Source of the DNA: Paraburkholderia bryophila
Lineage (GTDB): Bacteria > Pseudomonadota > Gammaproteobacteria > Burkholderiales > Burkholderiaceae
Assembly: GCF_003269035.1 (NCBI RefSeq)
Contig: NZ_QLTK01000002.1
Span: forward strand, 1-64,000
Direction: 5' to 3'
DNA: 64,000 bases
Of this stretch, positions 25,754-37,259 are shown piece after piece. The position numbers and the translations under genes were made by a program. Every line of letters begins with the position of its first letter. The stretch's first letter is position 1. The notes beneath the pieces were generated by a model. The model did not search any database. It had not been told where the DNA came from and saw nothing but the letters and a program-made list of their open reading frames with translations.

Positions 25754-27082
25754 GTGTTGAAGTTCTTCAATTCGCTGTTTGGCCGGGTCGTCATTGCGCT
25801 AGTGGCCGGCATTGTGATCGGCGCCGTGTATCCGCATTTCGCCCAGTCGCTGCGTCCGCTCGGCGACGGTTTTCTCAAGCTGATCAAGATGGTGATCGGC
25901 CCGATCGTGTTCTGCGTCGTGGTGAGCGGCATGGCGCATGCCGGCGATCTGCGCAAAGTCGGGCGCGTCGGTTTGAAGGCGGTGGTCTACTTCGAGGTCA
26001 TGACGACGATCGCGCTCGTGATCGGGGCGGTGCTCGCGTATGCCACGCGTCCCGGTGTCGGCATGAACATCAATCTGCATTCGCTCGATCCCGCGTCGCT
26101 CGCCACGTACACCGAGAACGCCAAGAGCCTCAAGGACACCGCGGGCTTTCTGCTGAAGATCATCCCCGACACGGCGATCAACGCGTTTGCCACCGGCGAC
26201 ATCCTGCAAATTCTGGTGTTTTCCGTGCTGTTCGGCTCGGCGCTGTCGCTGCTCGGCAATAAGGCGCAGCGCGTCAGCAGCCTGATCGACGAGTTGTCGC
26301 AAGTGTTTTTCCGCGTGATGGGTTTCATCATCAAGCTCGCGCCGCTCGGTGTGCTCGGCGCGATCGCTTTTACGACCGGCACCTACGGCGTCGAATCGCT
26401 CAAGCAGCTCGGCATGCTGGTGCTGGTGTTCTACGCGAGCTGCTTCGTATTCGTGGTGGTGGTGCTGGGCGTGGTGATGCGGCTGGCCGGCTTCAGCGTC
26501 TTCAAGCTGATTCGCTATCTGCGCGAAGAACTGTCGATCGTGCTCGGCACGGCTTCGTCCGACGCCGTGCTGCCGCAGATCATGCGCAAGCTCGAATGGA
26601 TGGGCGTGAAGGATTCGACCGTCGGCCTGGTGATTCCGACCGGCTACTCGTTCAATCTCGACGGCTTCTCCATCTATCTCACGCTCGCGGTGATCTTCAT
26701 TGCGCAGGCCACCAACACGCCGCTGTCCGTGCATGACCTGATCGTCGTGGTGCTGGTGTCGCTGGTGACGTCGAAGGGCGCGCACGGCATTCCCGGCTCG
26801 GCGATCGTGATTCTGGCCGCGACGCTGTCCGCGATTCCGGCGATCCCCGTGCTCGGCCTTGTGCTGATTCTGCCGGTCGACTGGTTCGTCGGCATCGCCC
26901 GCGCCTTGACCAACCTGATCGGCAACTGCGTGGCGACGGTGGTGGTCGCCGTGTGGGAAAACGATATCGACCGGGTGCGCGCGCACCGTGTGCTGAACCG
27001 CGATGCGGGGTTGCGCTACGTGCCGGCCGGCGAAGATTCGAGCGACGGATCCGTGGCGGGCGAACACGCCCCGGCAGTCTGA
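25754..27082 (+). CDS. dctA: C4-dicarboxylate/proton symporter (DctA family)
   Basis: A DAACS-family secondary transporter of 442 residues with about eight membrane segments and two re-entrant loops. The serine-rich motif GTASSDAVLP and the block GLVIPTGYSFNLDG correspond closely to E. coli DctA, as do ARALTNLIGNCVATVVVA near the C-terminus. It imports C4-dicarboxylates. Unusually it heads an apparent operon with allantoicase and ureidoglycolate lyase under a GntR-type repressor, so the transported compound may be an acid linked to ureide breakdown; that is inference. CAGGAGA lies before the GTG/ATG region and the start used is the GTG at 25754. Confidence 0.9.
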   Translation: MLKFFNSLFGRVVIALVAGIVIGAVYPHFAQSLRPLGDGFLKLIKMVIGPIVFCVVVSGMAHAGDLRKVGRVGLKAVVYFEVMTTIALVIGAVLAYATRPGVGMNINLHSLDPASLATYTENAKSLKDTAGFLLKIIPDTAINAFATGDILQILVFSVLFGSALSLLGNKAQRVSSLIDELSQVFFRVMGFIIKLAPLGVLGAIAFTTGTYGVESLKQLGMLVLVFYASCFVFVVVVLGVVMRLAGFSVFKLIRYLREELSIVLGTASSDAVLPQIMRKLEWMGVKDSTVGLVIPTGYSFNLDGFSIYLTLAVIFIAQATNTPLSVHDLIVVVLVSLVTSKGAHGIPGSAIVILAATLSAIPAIPVLGLVLILPVDWFVGIARALTNLIGNCVATVVVAVWENDIDRVRAHRVLNRDAGLRYVPAGEDSSDGSVAGEHAPAV

Positions 27083-27196
27083 TTTCCTGCTCGCCTCCGA
27101 ATTGAAATCCGCGCGCCGACGCCGCGCGCTTCCAGCCTCGACGGATGACGACCATCCGCCGACACTCCTTCACTTTTTCGTTGCCTGACCGAGACT

Positions 27197-28207
27197 ATGG
27201 CCAATCCGATCCTCGACCCCAACGCCCCCGCTTTCACCCGTCGCTACATGAATCTTGCCGACCCGCGACTCGGTGCGAAAGCGCTGCACGCCAGCGACGA
27301 ATTCTTCGCGCCCAAGGAACGCATGCTGGAACCGCAACCGGCGGTGTTTATCCCCGGCAAATACGACGACCACGGCAAGTGGATGGACGGCTGGGAAACC
27401 CGCCGCAAGCGCACCACCGGTCACGACTACTGCGTGATCCGCCTGGCGCGACCGGGCGTCGTGCATGGCGTCGATCTGGACACGAGTCACTTCACCGGCA
27501 ACTTTCCGCCCGCGGCGTCGATTGAAGCCTGCTACGCGGACGGCGACATGCCGCCCGACAATGCCGACTGGCAACCGCTCGTGCCGGCCACCACGCTGCA
27601 AGGCAACCAGCACCATTACGTCGAAGTGAACGACGCGCGCGCGTTCACGCATCTGCGGGTGAATCTGTATCCGGACGGCGGCCTCGCACGCCTGCGCGTG
27701 TACGGTCAGCCGAAACGCGACTGGGAGCGGGTCGCCAGCGGCACGTTGCTGGATCTCGCGGCCGTCGAGAACGGTGCGTATCTGGTCGCGGCCAACAACC
27801 AGCATTTCGGGCCGGCCTCGCAAATGCTGATGCCGGGCCGCGGCGGGAACATGGGCGACGGCTGGGAAACCCGCCGCCGTCGCGAGCCGGGCAACGACTG
27901 GGCGATCGTCGCGCTGGCGCGGCCGGGCGTGATCCGCAAGATCGAAGTCGATACCGCGCACTTCAAGGGCAATTACCCGGACCGCTTCTCCCTGCAGGCG
28001 GCCACGGTGACGGGCGGTACCGACGACTCGCTGATCACGCAGGCCATGTTCTGGCCGATGCTGCTCGGCGAACAGAAGCTGCAGATGGATCACGTGCACA
28101 CCTTCGCGGACGGCATCGCGTCGCTGGGCCCGGTCACGCATGTGCGTTTCAACATCTTTCCGGACGGCGGCGTGTCGCGCCTGCGCTTGTGGGGCGACAT
28201 CGCGTAA
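27197..28207 (+). CDS. alc: Allantoicase
   Basis: Allantoicase hydrolyses allantoate to urea and ureidoglycolate in purine catabolism. The 336 residues contain two homologous jelly-roll repeats: DGWETRR occurs at 64-70 and again at 221-227, each followed by an LARPGV strand and a [10 protein letters not shown] / [10 protein letters not shown] motif that carries ligand-binding residues. The reaction product is the substrate of the next gene. It lies 114 bases after dctA and 12 bases before allA. No clear ribosome site precedes the ATG. Confidence 0.94.
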   Translation: MANPILDPNAPAFTRRYMNLADPRLGAKALHASDEFFAPKERMLEPQPAVFIPGKYDDHGKWMDGWETRRKRTTGHDYCVIRLARPGVVHGVDLDTSHFTGNFPPAASIEACYADGDMPPDNADWQPLVPATTLQGNQHHYVEVNDARAFTHLRVNLYPDGGLARLRVYGQPKRDWERVASGTLLDLAAVENGAYLVAANNQHFGPASQMLMPGRGGNMGDGWETRRRREPGNDWAIVALARPGVIRKIEVDTAHFKGNYPDRFSLQAATVTGGTDDSLITQAMFWPMLLGEQKLQMDHVHTFADGIASLGPVTHVRFNIFPDGGVSRLRLWGDIA

Positions 28208-28219
28208 CGGAGCCCGTCG

Positions 28220-28732
28220 ATGAAAACATTGCAAATGGAGCGCCTGACGCGAGCGGGCTTCGCACCGTTCGGCGACGTGATCGAACTGGACGGCGCGCGC
28301 CACTTCGCGATCAACGGCGGCACCACCGAGCGTTTTCACGACCTCGCCAGCGTCGACGTAACGGAGCAGGGCGGCCGCCCGCTGATCAACCTGTTTCGCG
28401 CGCAGCCCCGCGCGCTACCGGTGGCGATCACGATGATGGAGCGGCATCCGCTCGGCAGTCAGGCTTTCATTCCGTTGACGGCGGGTCGTTATCTGGTGGT
28501 GGTCGCGCCGGCGGGCGAGTTCGACCCGGCGCGGATGCGCGCATTCTGGACCGACGCGTGGCAGGGCGTGAACTATGCGAAAGGCGTCTGGCATCACCCG
28601 TTGCTGGCGTTGGACCGGGTGAGCGATTTCGTGGTGGTCGATCGCGGCGGCGAGCAGCCTAATTGCGATGAGTTGTCATTAGCCGAGCCATGGCGACTTG
28701 AGTTCGAAGCGAGCGCGGAGCTGGTCGAATAA
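28220..28732 (+). CDS. allA: Ureidoglycolate lyase
   Basis: The enzyme (170 residues, cupin-like fold) splits ureidoglycolate to glyoxylate and urea. Blocks of the family include [25 protein letters not shown] with its conserved histidine, and [10 protein letters not shown] with paired histidines. It follows allantoicase by 12 bases with GGAG upstream, so the two enzymes are made together. Glyoxylate would then enter central metabolism. The C-terminal 15 residues are variable. A strong terminator follows. Confidence 0.93.
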   Translation: MKTLQMERLTRAGFAPFGDVIELDGARHFAINGGTTERFHDLASVDVTEQGGRPLINLFRAQPRALPVAITMMERHPLGSQAFIPLTAGRYLVVVAPAGEFDPARMRAFWTDAWQGVNYAKGVWHHPLLALDRVSDFVVVDRGGEQPNCDELSLAEPWRLEFEASAELVE

Positions 28733-28769
28733 GGCCACACGCGCGCGTCCCACTGCGCCACAGAAACAG

Positions 28770-28807
28770 AAAGACCCGGCCGATTCGCATCGGCCGGGTC
28801 TTTTTTT
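28770..28807. terminator. Bidirectional terminator allA / fur
   Basis: AAAGACCCGGCCGAT and ATCGGCCGGGTCTTT form a long stem around TCGC, with a T7 tail on the plus strand and a T-rich tail on the other, between convergent genes. Confidence 0.93.
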
Positions 28808-28869
28808 CCTACCTGCCGGCACGCGCACCCCGACGCGGCCGACTCTCGCTTACACCGCCCGAAGGCGCG

Positions 28870-29298
28870 TCAATGCTTGCGATGTGGGCAATTTTCCTTG
28901 GTGCACGCGCCGTACAGCGCCAGCGCGTGTTCCTGCAGCTTGAAGCCGCGTTCCTTCGCAATGGATTGCTGACGGCTTTCGATCTCGGAGTCGAAAAATT
29001 CTTCGACGAGCCCGCAATCGAGGCAAACGAGGTGGTCGTGGTGCGACCCTTCGTTCAATTCGAACACCGCCTTACCCGATTCGAAGTTGCTGCGCGACAG
29101 CAGGCCGGCCTGCTCGAATTGCGTCAGCACGCGATACACGGTTGCCAGGCCGATATCGAGTTCTTCATGCAGCAGGTTGCGGTACACATCTTCGGCGGTC
29201 AGATGACGCACCGGGCTGTGCTGGAAAATCTCAAGGATTTTGAGGCGCGGAAGGGTCGCCTTGAGCCCGATATTCTTGAGATCGGTTGGATTGGTCAT
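28870..29298 (-). CDS. fur: Ferric uptake regulator Fur
   Basis: A 142-residue metal-dependent repressor of iron-uptake genes. The winged helix (about 14-80; [31 protein letters not shown]) is followed by the dimerisation and metal domain with [11 protein letters not shown]. The structural-zinc cysteines are C92/C95 and C132/C137. It diverges from bamE, the common betaproteobacterial arrangement. No clear Fur box is visible in the 120-base intergenic region. Confidence 0.96.
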   Translation of the reverse strand: MTNPTDLKNIGLKATLPRLKILEIFQHSPVRHLTAEDVYRNLLHEELDIGLATVYRVLTQFEQAGLLSRSNFESGKAVFELNEGSHHDHLVCLDCGLVEEFFDSEIESRQQSIAKERGFKLQEHALALYGACTKENCPHRKH

Positions 29299-29417
29299 GA
29301 CAAGGGATCCCTAGAGTACAATGCTGGGCTCTCATAGTAATGTGTTTTTGCCGTTCTGGTCATCTTCGATGGAATGAAACTCGCGCGGCTCGTCCACGGG
29401 CCCGCACGGTGAGTGAA

Positions 29418-30272
29418 ATGATTTCAAAATCTCAATTGATCTACCGGGGGAGCCGCATGCGGGGTACCTTGATCGCTGTTGCGACTGTCGCGGTTCTTGC
29501 CGGATGTTCCACTTACGACAGCCTGACACAGCGCGTTGCCCAAAGCATCACGCCGTACCGTATCACGGTCGTGCAGGGCAACTTTGTTTCGAAAGAAGCG
29601 GCTGCACAAATGCAGGCCGGCATGTCGCGCGCGCAGGTAAAGCAGTTGCTCGGTACGCCGCTGTTGACCGACATGTTCCACGCCGACCGCTGGGACTACG
29701 TGTTCTATTTCAAGCGCGGCTCGACCAACGTCGTGCAGCAGCGCGATTTCGTGGTGATTTTCTCGGGTGACCGTGTCGCGAGCTGGAGCGGCGGCGACGA
29801 TCTGCCGTCGAACCTCGAGTTGCTGGCTGAAATCGACGGCGACAAGCTCGGCAAGAAGAAGGCTGCAGCGTTGCTCAGCCCGGCTAGCGGCGCGAGCGCG
29901 CCGGCTGCTGCCGCTGCCGCACCGGCCTCGTCGGCTGTCGACGGCGCTGCCGCAGCAGCCGTGCCGTCTACTGACGCCAATGCGGAAGCAGCGCAAGCCG
30001 CCAATCGCGCGACCAACGCGGTGTCGTCGGGCGGCGGCTTGCGGCCGTCCGTGCCAAGCGCGCCGACCGCCAGCGGTGGTGGCATTCCGTCAACGGGGCC
30101 GACGGCTGCGGGTCAGCCGCAGTTCCAGTTCCACCGTCCGCCGCCGCCGCAGAATCCGAATACGGACAACAGCAATCCGGTCGGTCCGACGGGTCCGCAA
30201 AGCAGCAACGGCGGCCCGACGTACAACGCGCCGCTGACTTCCTCTCCGTCGACTTCGGGAACGGGCGGCTAA
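29418..30272 (+). CDS. bamE: Outer-membrane assembly lipoprotein BamE
   Basis: BamE is a lipoprotein of the BAM complex that inserts beta-barrel proteins into the outer membrane. A signal peptide ends in the lipobox VLAGC, and the SmpA/OmlA domain follows (MSRAQVKQLLGTPLLTDMFH, WDYVFYFKRGS). The BAM-related domain ends by about residue 150; the rest is an Ala-rich then Pro/Gly/Ser/Asn-rich tail of about 130 residues that is longer than the classic 110-residue protein. The ATG at 29457, with GGGGGAG before it, is an equally good start. A -10-like TACAAT is at 29317-29322. Confidence 0.92.
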   Translation: MISKSQLIYRGSRMRGTLIAVATVAVLAGCSTYDSLTQRVAQSITPYRITVVQGNFVSKEAAAQMQAGMSRAQVKQLLGTPLLTDMFHADRWDYVFYFKRGSTNVVQQRDFVVIFSGDRVASWSGGDDLPSNLELLAEIDGDKLGKKKAAALLSPASGASAPAAAAAAPASSAVDGAAAAAVPSTDANAEAAQAANRATNAVSSGGGLRPSVPSAPTASGGGIPSTGPTAAGQPQFQFHRPPPPQNPNTDNSNPVGPTGPQSSNGGPTYNAPLTSSPSTSGTGG

Positions 30273-30409
30273 TCCGGCTGTCCGTGTCTTAAGACGGGCA
30301 CAAGATCGGCCATCGCGCACACACCATCGCGTGGTGCGCGGCGCCGGTCCGGTTCTCTGCATTTTTCAGTGATGCGCGGCGCCCGGGCGTGCTGTCCGCT
30401 GCCGCTTCC

Positions 30410-30437
30410 CCCCGCATTTGCCGGGGTTTTTGCTTTT
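30410..30437 (+). terminator. Terminator-like hairpin between bamE and dapB
   Basis: CCCCG and CGGGG (30410-30426) form a short stem with a 7-base loop, followed by TTTTTGCTTTTT. It ends only 18 bases before the dapB start codon. Confidence 0.6.
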
Positions 30438-30454
30438 TCCGAACCCTCGAAGCC

Positions 30455-31261
30455 ATGAAAATTGCCATTGCTGGCGCATCGGGCCGTATGGGCCGCATGC
30501 TCATCGAAACCGTCCTCAACGATGCCGACGCCACGCTGTCCGGCGCGCTCGACCGCGCGGGCTCCCCGCAACTCGGTCAGGACGCCGGCGCGTTTCTGGG
30601 CAAACAGACGGGCGTACTGCTCACCGACGACATCGAACGCACGCTCGCCGAGTCCGACTACCTGATCGACTTCACGCGCCCCGAAGGCACGCTGGTGCAT
30701 CTCGAAGCCGCGCAGCGCCACAACGTGAAAATGGTGATCGGCACGACCGGCTTCGACACCGGGCAGAAGGCGCAACTGCGCGCCGGCGCGGAGAAGGTCG
30801 CCATCATGTTCGCGTCGAACATGAGCGTCGGCGTGAACGTCACGCTGAAGTTGCTGGAATTCGCGGCGAAGCATTTCGCGACCGGCTACGACATCGAGAT
30901 TATCGAAGCGCATCACCGTCACAAGGTCGACGCGCCGTCCGGCACGGCGTTGACCATGGGCGAAACGATCGCCCATGCGCTCGGCCGCAATCTCGACGAC
31001 TGCGCGGTCTATAGCCGCGAAGGCGTGACCGGCGAGCGCGATCCGTCCACCATCGGTTTTTCGGCGATTCGCGGCGGCGACATCGTCGGCGATCATACGG
31101 TGCTGTTCGCGGGCATCGGCGAGCGGATCGAAATCACGCATAAATCGGCGAGCCGTCTGTCGTATGCGCAAGGCGCGCTTCGTGCTGTGCGTTTCCTCGA
31201 AGGCCACGCAACCGGCTTTTTCGACATGCAAGACGTGCTCGGCCTGCGCGACGCCGGTTAA
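30455..31261 (+). CDS. dapB: 4-hydroxy-tetrahydrodipicolinate reductase
   Basis: DapB (268 residues) reduces the dihydrodipicolinate intermediate with NAD(P)H on the way to diaminopimelate and lysine. The Rossmann motif [10 protein letters not shown] is at 6-15, and the substrate motif [19 protein letters not shown] lies near 153, with the catalytic histidine pair and lysine. I start it at [10 protein letters not shown], where family homology begins. A terminator-like hairpin sits just ahead, so its expression could be set by read-through from bamE or by a promoter inside that region. Confidence 0.96.
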   Translation: MKIAIAGASGRMGRMLIETVLNDADATLSGALDRAGSPQLGQDAGAFLGKQTGVLLTDDIERTLAESDYLIDFTRPEGTLVHLEAAQRHNVKMVIGTTGFDTGQKAQLRAGAEKVAIMFASNMSVGVNVTLKLLEFAAKHFATGYDIEIIEAHHRHKVDAPSGTALTMGETIAHALGRNLDDCAVYSREGVTGERDPSTIGFSAIRGGDIVGDHTVLFAGIGERIEITHKSASRLSYAQGALRAVRFLEGHATGFFDMQDVLGLRDAG

Positions 31262-31282
31262 GCAAGCCACGCAAGCAGGCGG

Positions 31283-31302
31283 CAGGGGCAACGCTGCCCC
31301 TG
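31283..31302. other. Hairpin between dapB and exbB
   Basis: CAGGGGCA and TGCCCCTG form a perfect 8-base-pair stem around ACGC, 21 bases after dapB. There is no T-run. It may mark an mRNA processing point. Confidence 0.5.
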
Positions 31303-31339
31303 TCGCGGCCCTGAAATCACTTTCCCCCGGCGAGGTCAG

Positions 31340-32050
31340 ATGGCAGGCAGCAGCGGCATTATCCATTACCTGCAAACCAGCGACGCGATCACGCATGGCG
31401 TCGCGTACGTGTTGCTGGCCATGTCGATGGCGAGCTGGTGTTTTCTGATCGTCAAAAGCTGGATTCTCACGCGCGCCAGGCGTCAGGCGAACCGCGCGAT
31501 CGCGCAGTTCTGGCAAGCCCCCACATTGTCGGACGGCGTCGCGGTGTTAAAACGCGTGGACCGCGAGCGTGTTTTCACGCCGCTCGCCGAGGCGGCGTTG
31601 CACGCGGCCGAAGTGGATATTCCCGGTGCGTTGCTGGCGCGCGTCGAACGCGGCGAACGGGTGCTGCGGGCGCTGCGGCAGGCGCTCAACGTGTCGCAGC
31701 GGCGGCTCGAATTCGGTCAGGTGCTGCTGGCCTCGGTCGGTAGCACGGCGCCGTTCGTCGGCCTGCTCGGTACCGTGTGGGGCATTTATCATGCGCTCGG
31801 CAGCATTGCGGCGAGCGGCCAGGCGCAGATCGAGAATGTCGCCGGTCCGGTCGGCGAGGCGCTGATCATGACCGCGTTCGGCCTGGTGGTCGCGATTCCG
31901 GCCGTGCTCGCGTACAACGTGCTGGGGCGGATGGTGCGGCAATTGTCCGAGGAACTCGACGGGTTCGCGCACGACCTGCACGCTTACGTGTGCGCGCCGG
32001 CGGAGCCCCGCGAAGTGCCGGCGCGGATTCAGCAGACCTCGGCTCACTGA
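31340..32050 (+). CDS. exbB: MotA/TolQ/ExbB-family proton channel protein
   Basis: An inner-membrane protein of 236 residues with one membrane segment near 20-40 and a pair near 130-205; VGSTAPFVGLLGTVWGIYHA and AFGLVVAIPAVLAYN are the TolQ/ExbB proton-channel helices. With the ExbD-like protein encoded 44 bases downstream it converts the proton-motive force into work for outer-membrane transport or division. No tonB, tolA or tolB gene is nearby, so which partner it drives is not decided; Burkholderiales usually have a separate tol-pal cluster, making ExbB the better name. Confidence 0.87.
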   Translation: MAGSSGIIHYLQTSDAITHGVAYVLLAMSMASWCFLIVKSWILTRARRQANRAIAQFWQAPTLSDGVAVLKRVDRERVFTPLAEAALHAAEVDIPGALLARVERGERVLRALRQALNVSQRRLEFGQVLLASVGSTAPFVGLLGTVWGIYHALGSIAASGQAQIENVAGPVGEALIMTAFGLVVAIPAVLAYNVLGRMVRQLSEELDGFAHDLHAYVCAPAEPREVPARIQQTSAH

Positions 32051-32094
32051 TCCACCTGCGCGCGTCACGCGGCACTCAGGCAGAAGGAGGCGAC

Positions 32095-32541
32095 ATGGCA
32101 TTCGGCGGACTCGAGAAAAAGCAGACGGCCGCGCCCATGGCCGAGATCAACATGACGCCGCTGATCGACGTGATGCTGGTGCTGCTGGTGATTTTCATCA
32201 TCACCGCGCCCTTGTTCACGCACGCGATCCGGCTGGATCTGCCGAAAGTCGCATCGGCGCCCGCACGGCAGACGCCGCAGACCATTTCCCTTTCCATCGA
32301 CGCCGCCGGCAAGCTCTACTGGAACGCAAAGCCCATCACGCTGGAGCAGATGCGCGCCCAGTTCACGCAGGCGGGAAAACAGACGGATCAGCCGGAAATC
32401 CAGCTACGCGCGGAGCGCTCCACGCGCTACGAAGTCATCGCGCAGGTCATGGGCGCGGCGCAGCAAGCCGGACTCGAGCGGATCGGCTTCGTGACGGACC
32501 CGCCGCCGCCGGGCGGAATGCCGCAGGGCGCCGCGCACTAG
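32095..32541 (+). CDS. exbD: ExbD/TolR-family biopolymer transport protein
   Basis: A 148-residue partner of ExbB: one membrane segment (about 21-43, starting INMTPLIDVMLVLLVIF) carrying the essential aspartate D25 of the family, then a periplasmic domain (YWNAKPITLEQM, RYEVIAQVMGAAQQAGL). The C-terminus ends in a short Pro/Gly stretch. AAGGAGG precedes the ATG at 32095 by six bases, which decides the start. Together with exbB it forms a two-gene unit between dapB and leuS. Confidence 0.9.
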   Translation: MAFGGLEKKQTAAPMAEINMTPLIDVMLVLLVIFIITAPLFTHAIRLDLPKVASAPARQTPQTISLSIDAAGKLYWNAKPITLEQMRAQFTQAGKQTDQPEIQLRAERSTRYEVIAQVMGAAQQAGLERIGFVTDPPPPGGMPQGAAH

Positions 32542-35328
<2,787 letters not shown>

Positions 35329-35419
35329 CGAAAGACGGGAACATGACAGCGGACAGGGTCGGTCGCGCACGGCGGCGCCTGTCTCCCGCTGCGGAATCTA
35401 CTGCGAACCAGGAGCCAAT

Positions 35420-35971
35420 GTGACTCGCAGAATGGTATTGACGCTGGCTTGCAGCGTGCTGATGTTGTCCGCTTGCGGCTTCCAGTTGCGCGGCCAGCAG
35501 GACTACGCGTTCAAACGCCTTTATGTCGCCGGCGGTTCGCCCGCGGCCAACGCGCGCCTCACGCGCATGGTGCAAGGCGGCAGCGATACGGTGGTGGTCA
35601 CCTCGGTCGCCAATGCCGACGCGACGTTGACGATCGGCGAAGGCCGCGGCGTCAGCACGCTGACACTGAACTCGCTCGGCGTGGTCGAGGAGTATCAGAT
35701 GAATCTCTCGATGACTTACTCGCTGGTCGGCAAGGACGGCACGGTATTGATTCCGCCGAGCGTGATCTCGTTGAACCGCGCGATGACCTATAGCGACCAG
35801 TATTCGCAGGCCAAGGCGGCGGAAGCCGACATCCTGTTCGCCGACATGGAAAACGACGCGATCGACCAGCTCACGCGCCGTCTGTCGATCGTGCGTTCGC
35901 TGCATCCGGCGCCGGGTCAGGAAGTGCCGGCGGTGTCGCCGCGCGCACCGTTGCCGCCGCCGCCGCTGTGA
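35420..35971 (+). CDS. lptE: LPS-assembly lipoprotein LptE
   Basis: LptE plugs the LptD barrel and helps deliver LPS to the cell surface. The 183-residue precursor has a lipoprotein signal ending LMLSAC (Cys at about 19), followed by the family hallmark GFQLRG. The middle (YSDQYSQAKAAEADILFADM) is conserved; the C-terminus is Pro-rich. The start is GTG at 35420 with GGAG eight bases upstream; the ATG just before it runs straight into a stop. Its place between leuS and holA supports the call. Confidence 0.93.
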   Translation: MTRRMVLTLACSVLMLSACGFQLRGQQDYAFKRLYVAGGSPAANARLTRMVQGGSDTVVVTSVANADATLTIGEGRGVSTLTLNSLGVVEEYQMNLSMTYSLVGKDGTVLIPPSVISLNRAMTYSDQYSQAKAAEADILFADMENDAIDQLTRRLSIVRSLHPAPGQEVPAVSPRAPLPPPPL

Positions 35972-36007
35972 GCGTGATGCCTCGTTCAACTTTGCCGGAC
36001 GGTGCGC

Positions 36008-37126
36008 ATGCAACTGCGACTTGACGCGCTCGAAGCGCATCTCGCCAAGGGGCTCGCCGGCCTCTACGTCGTGTACGGCGACGAGCATCTGCTCGCGCAG
36101 GAAGCGTGCGACCGCATTCGCGCGACGGCGCGCGCGGCCGGCTTCACCGATCGCTCTGTGTTCACCGTCGAGCGCGGTTTCGACTGGAGTTCGCTGCTCG
36201 GCGCGAGCCAGTCCATGTCGCTGTTCGGCGACCGTCAGCTGGTCGAATTGCGGATTCCGTCGGGCAAGCCCGGTAAGGAAGGCGCGGACGCGTTGAAGGC
36301 GCTTGCCGCCGCTGTGAGCAACGACGTGCTGACCATGGTCACGCTGCCGCGTCTCGACGCTGCTACGCAGAAATCGGCGTGGTTCATGGCGCTGGCCGAT
36401 GCGGGCGTCGCGTTGAAAATCGATCCCGTGGAGCGCACGCAGTTGCCGAACTGGGTGGGCCAGCGGCTCGCGGCGCAAGGGCAGCGGGTCGCGGCCGGCG
36501 AAGAAGGGCGGCGCGCGCTGGCCTTTGTCGCCGAACGGGTGGAAGGCAATCTGCTGGCCGCGCATCAGGAAATTCAGAAGCTTGGGCTGCTGTATCCGGC
36601 GGGGTCGTTGAGTTTCGACCAGGTTCAGGACGCGGTGCTGAACGTCGCTCGCTACGACGTTTTCAAGCTGAACGAGGCGATGCTCGCAGGCGATGTCGGC
36701 CGGTTGTCACGCATGCTCGACGGGCTGCGCGGCGAAGGCGAGGCGGCCGTGCTGGTGCTGTGGGCGGTCGTCGAAGAAGTGCGCACGCTGCTACGGATCA
36801 AACGCGGCGTCGAGGCGGGCAAACCGCTTGCGATGCTGGTGCGTGAGAACCGTGTGTGGGGGCCGCGCGAGCGGCTGATCGGGCCGGCGCTGGCGCGTGT
36901 TACGGAAGCCGCGTTGGAAAAGGCGCTGGCCTTGGCGGCCAGACTGGATCGGCAGGTGAAGGGTTTATCGGGCGCAACGCGCGGAAATCACCGCAACGAT
37001 CCGCCGCCCGACCCGTGGGACGGTCTGTTCGAACTGGCGATGACCGTTGCGTCGCCGAAAACGGCGGTCGCGCCGCCGCTGCGGGCTAGGAGCGGAGCCG
37101 CAGCGCCCGCGCGCCGGCCAGTTTGA
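36008..37126 (+). CDS. holA: DNA polymerase III delta subunit
   Basis: HolA opens the sliding clamp within the clamp-loader complex. The 372-residue protein shows the family start LAGLYVVYGDEHLL, SLFGDRQLVELRIP, and the C-terminal helical domain with ARYDVFKLNEAML-like and LDRQVKGL stretches. ATG at 36008 is preferred to the GTG two codons earlier. The last 30 residues are Ala/Pro/Arg-rich. It follows lptE by 36 bases, the usual order. Confidence 0.93.
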   Translation: MQLRLDALEAHLAKGLAGLYVVYGDEHLLAQEACDRIRATARAAGFTDRSVFTVERGFDWSSLLGASQSMSLFGDRQLVELRIPSGKPGKEGADALKALAAAVSNDVLTMVTLPRLDAATQKSAWFMALADAGVALKIDPVERTQLPNWVGQRLAAQGQRVAAGEEGRRALAFVAERVEGNLLAAHQEIQKLGLLYPAGSLSFDQVQDAVLNVARYDVFKLNEAMLAGDVGRLSRMLDGLRGEGEAAVLVLWAVVEEVRTLLRIKRGVEAGKPLAMLVRENRVWGPRERLIGPALARVTEAALEKALALAARLDRQVKGLSGATRGNHRNDPPPDPWDGLFELAMTVASPKTAVAPPLRARSGAAAPARRPV

Positions 37127-37259
37127 GCGGCTGAGCGTCCTGATTCGCTCAAACCGCCGCCTCAAGCAAATCACCTCCGCCCGCCTTACAATCGTTTGAT
37201 GTTTCGCTAATTCCGTCCGTCCGCCGCACCTGAGCGTGCGCGGCACCAAGAGAATCTCC

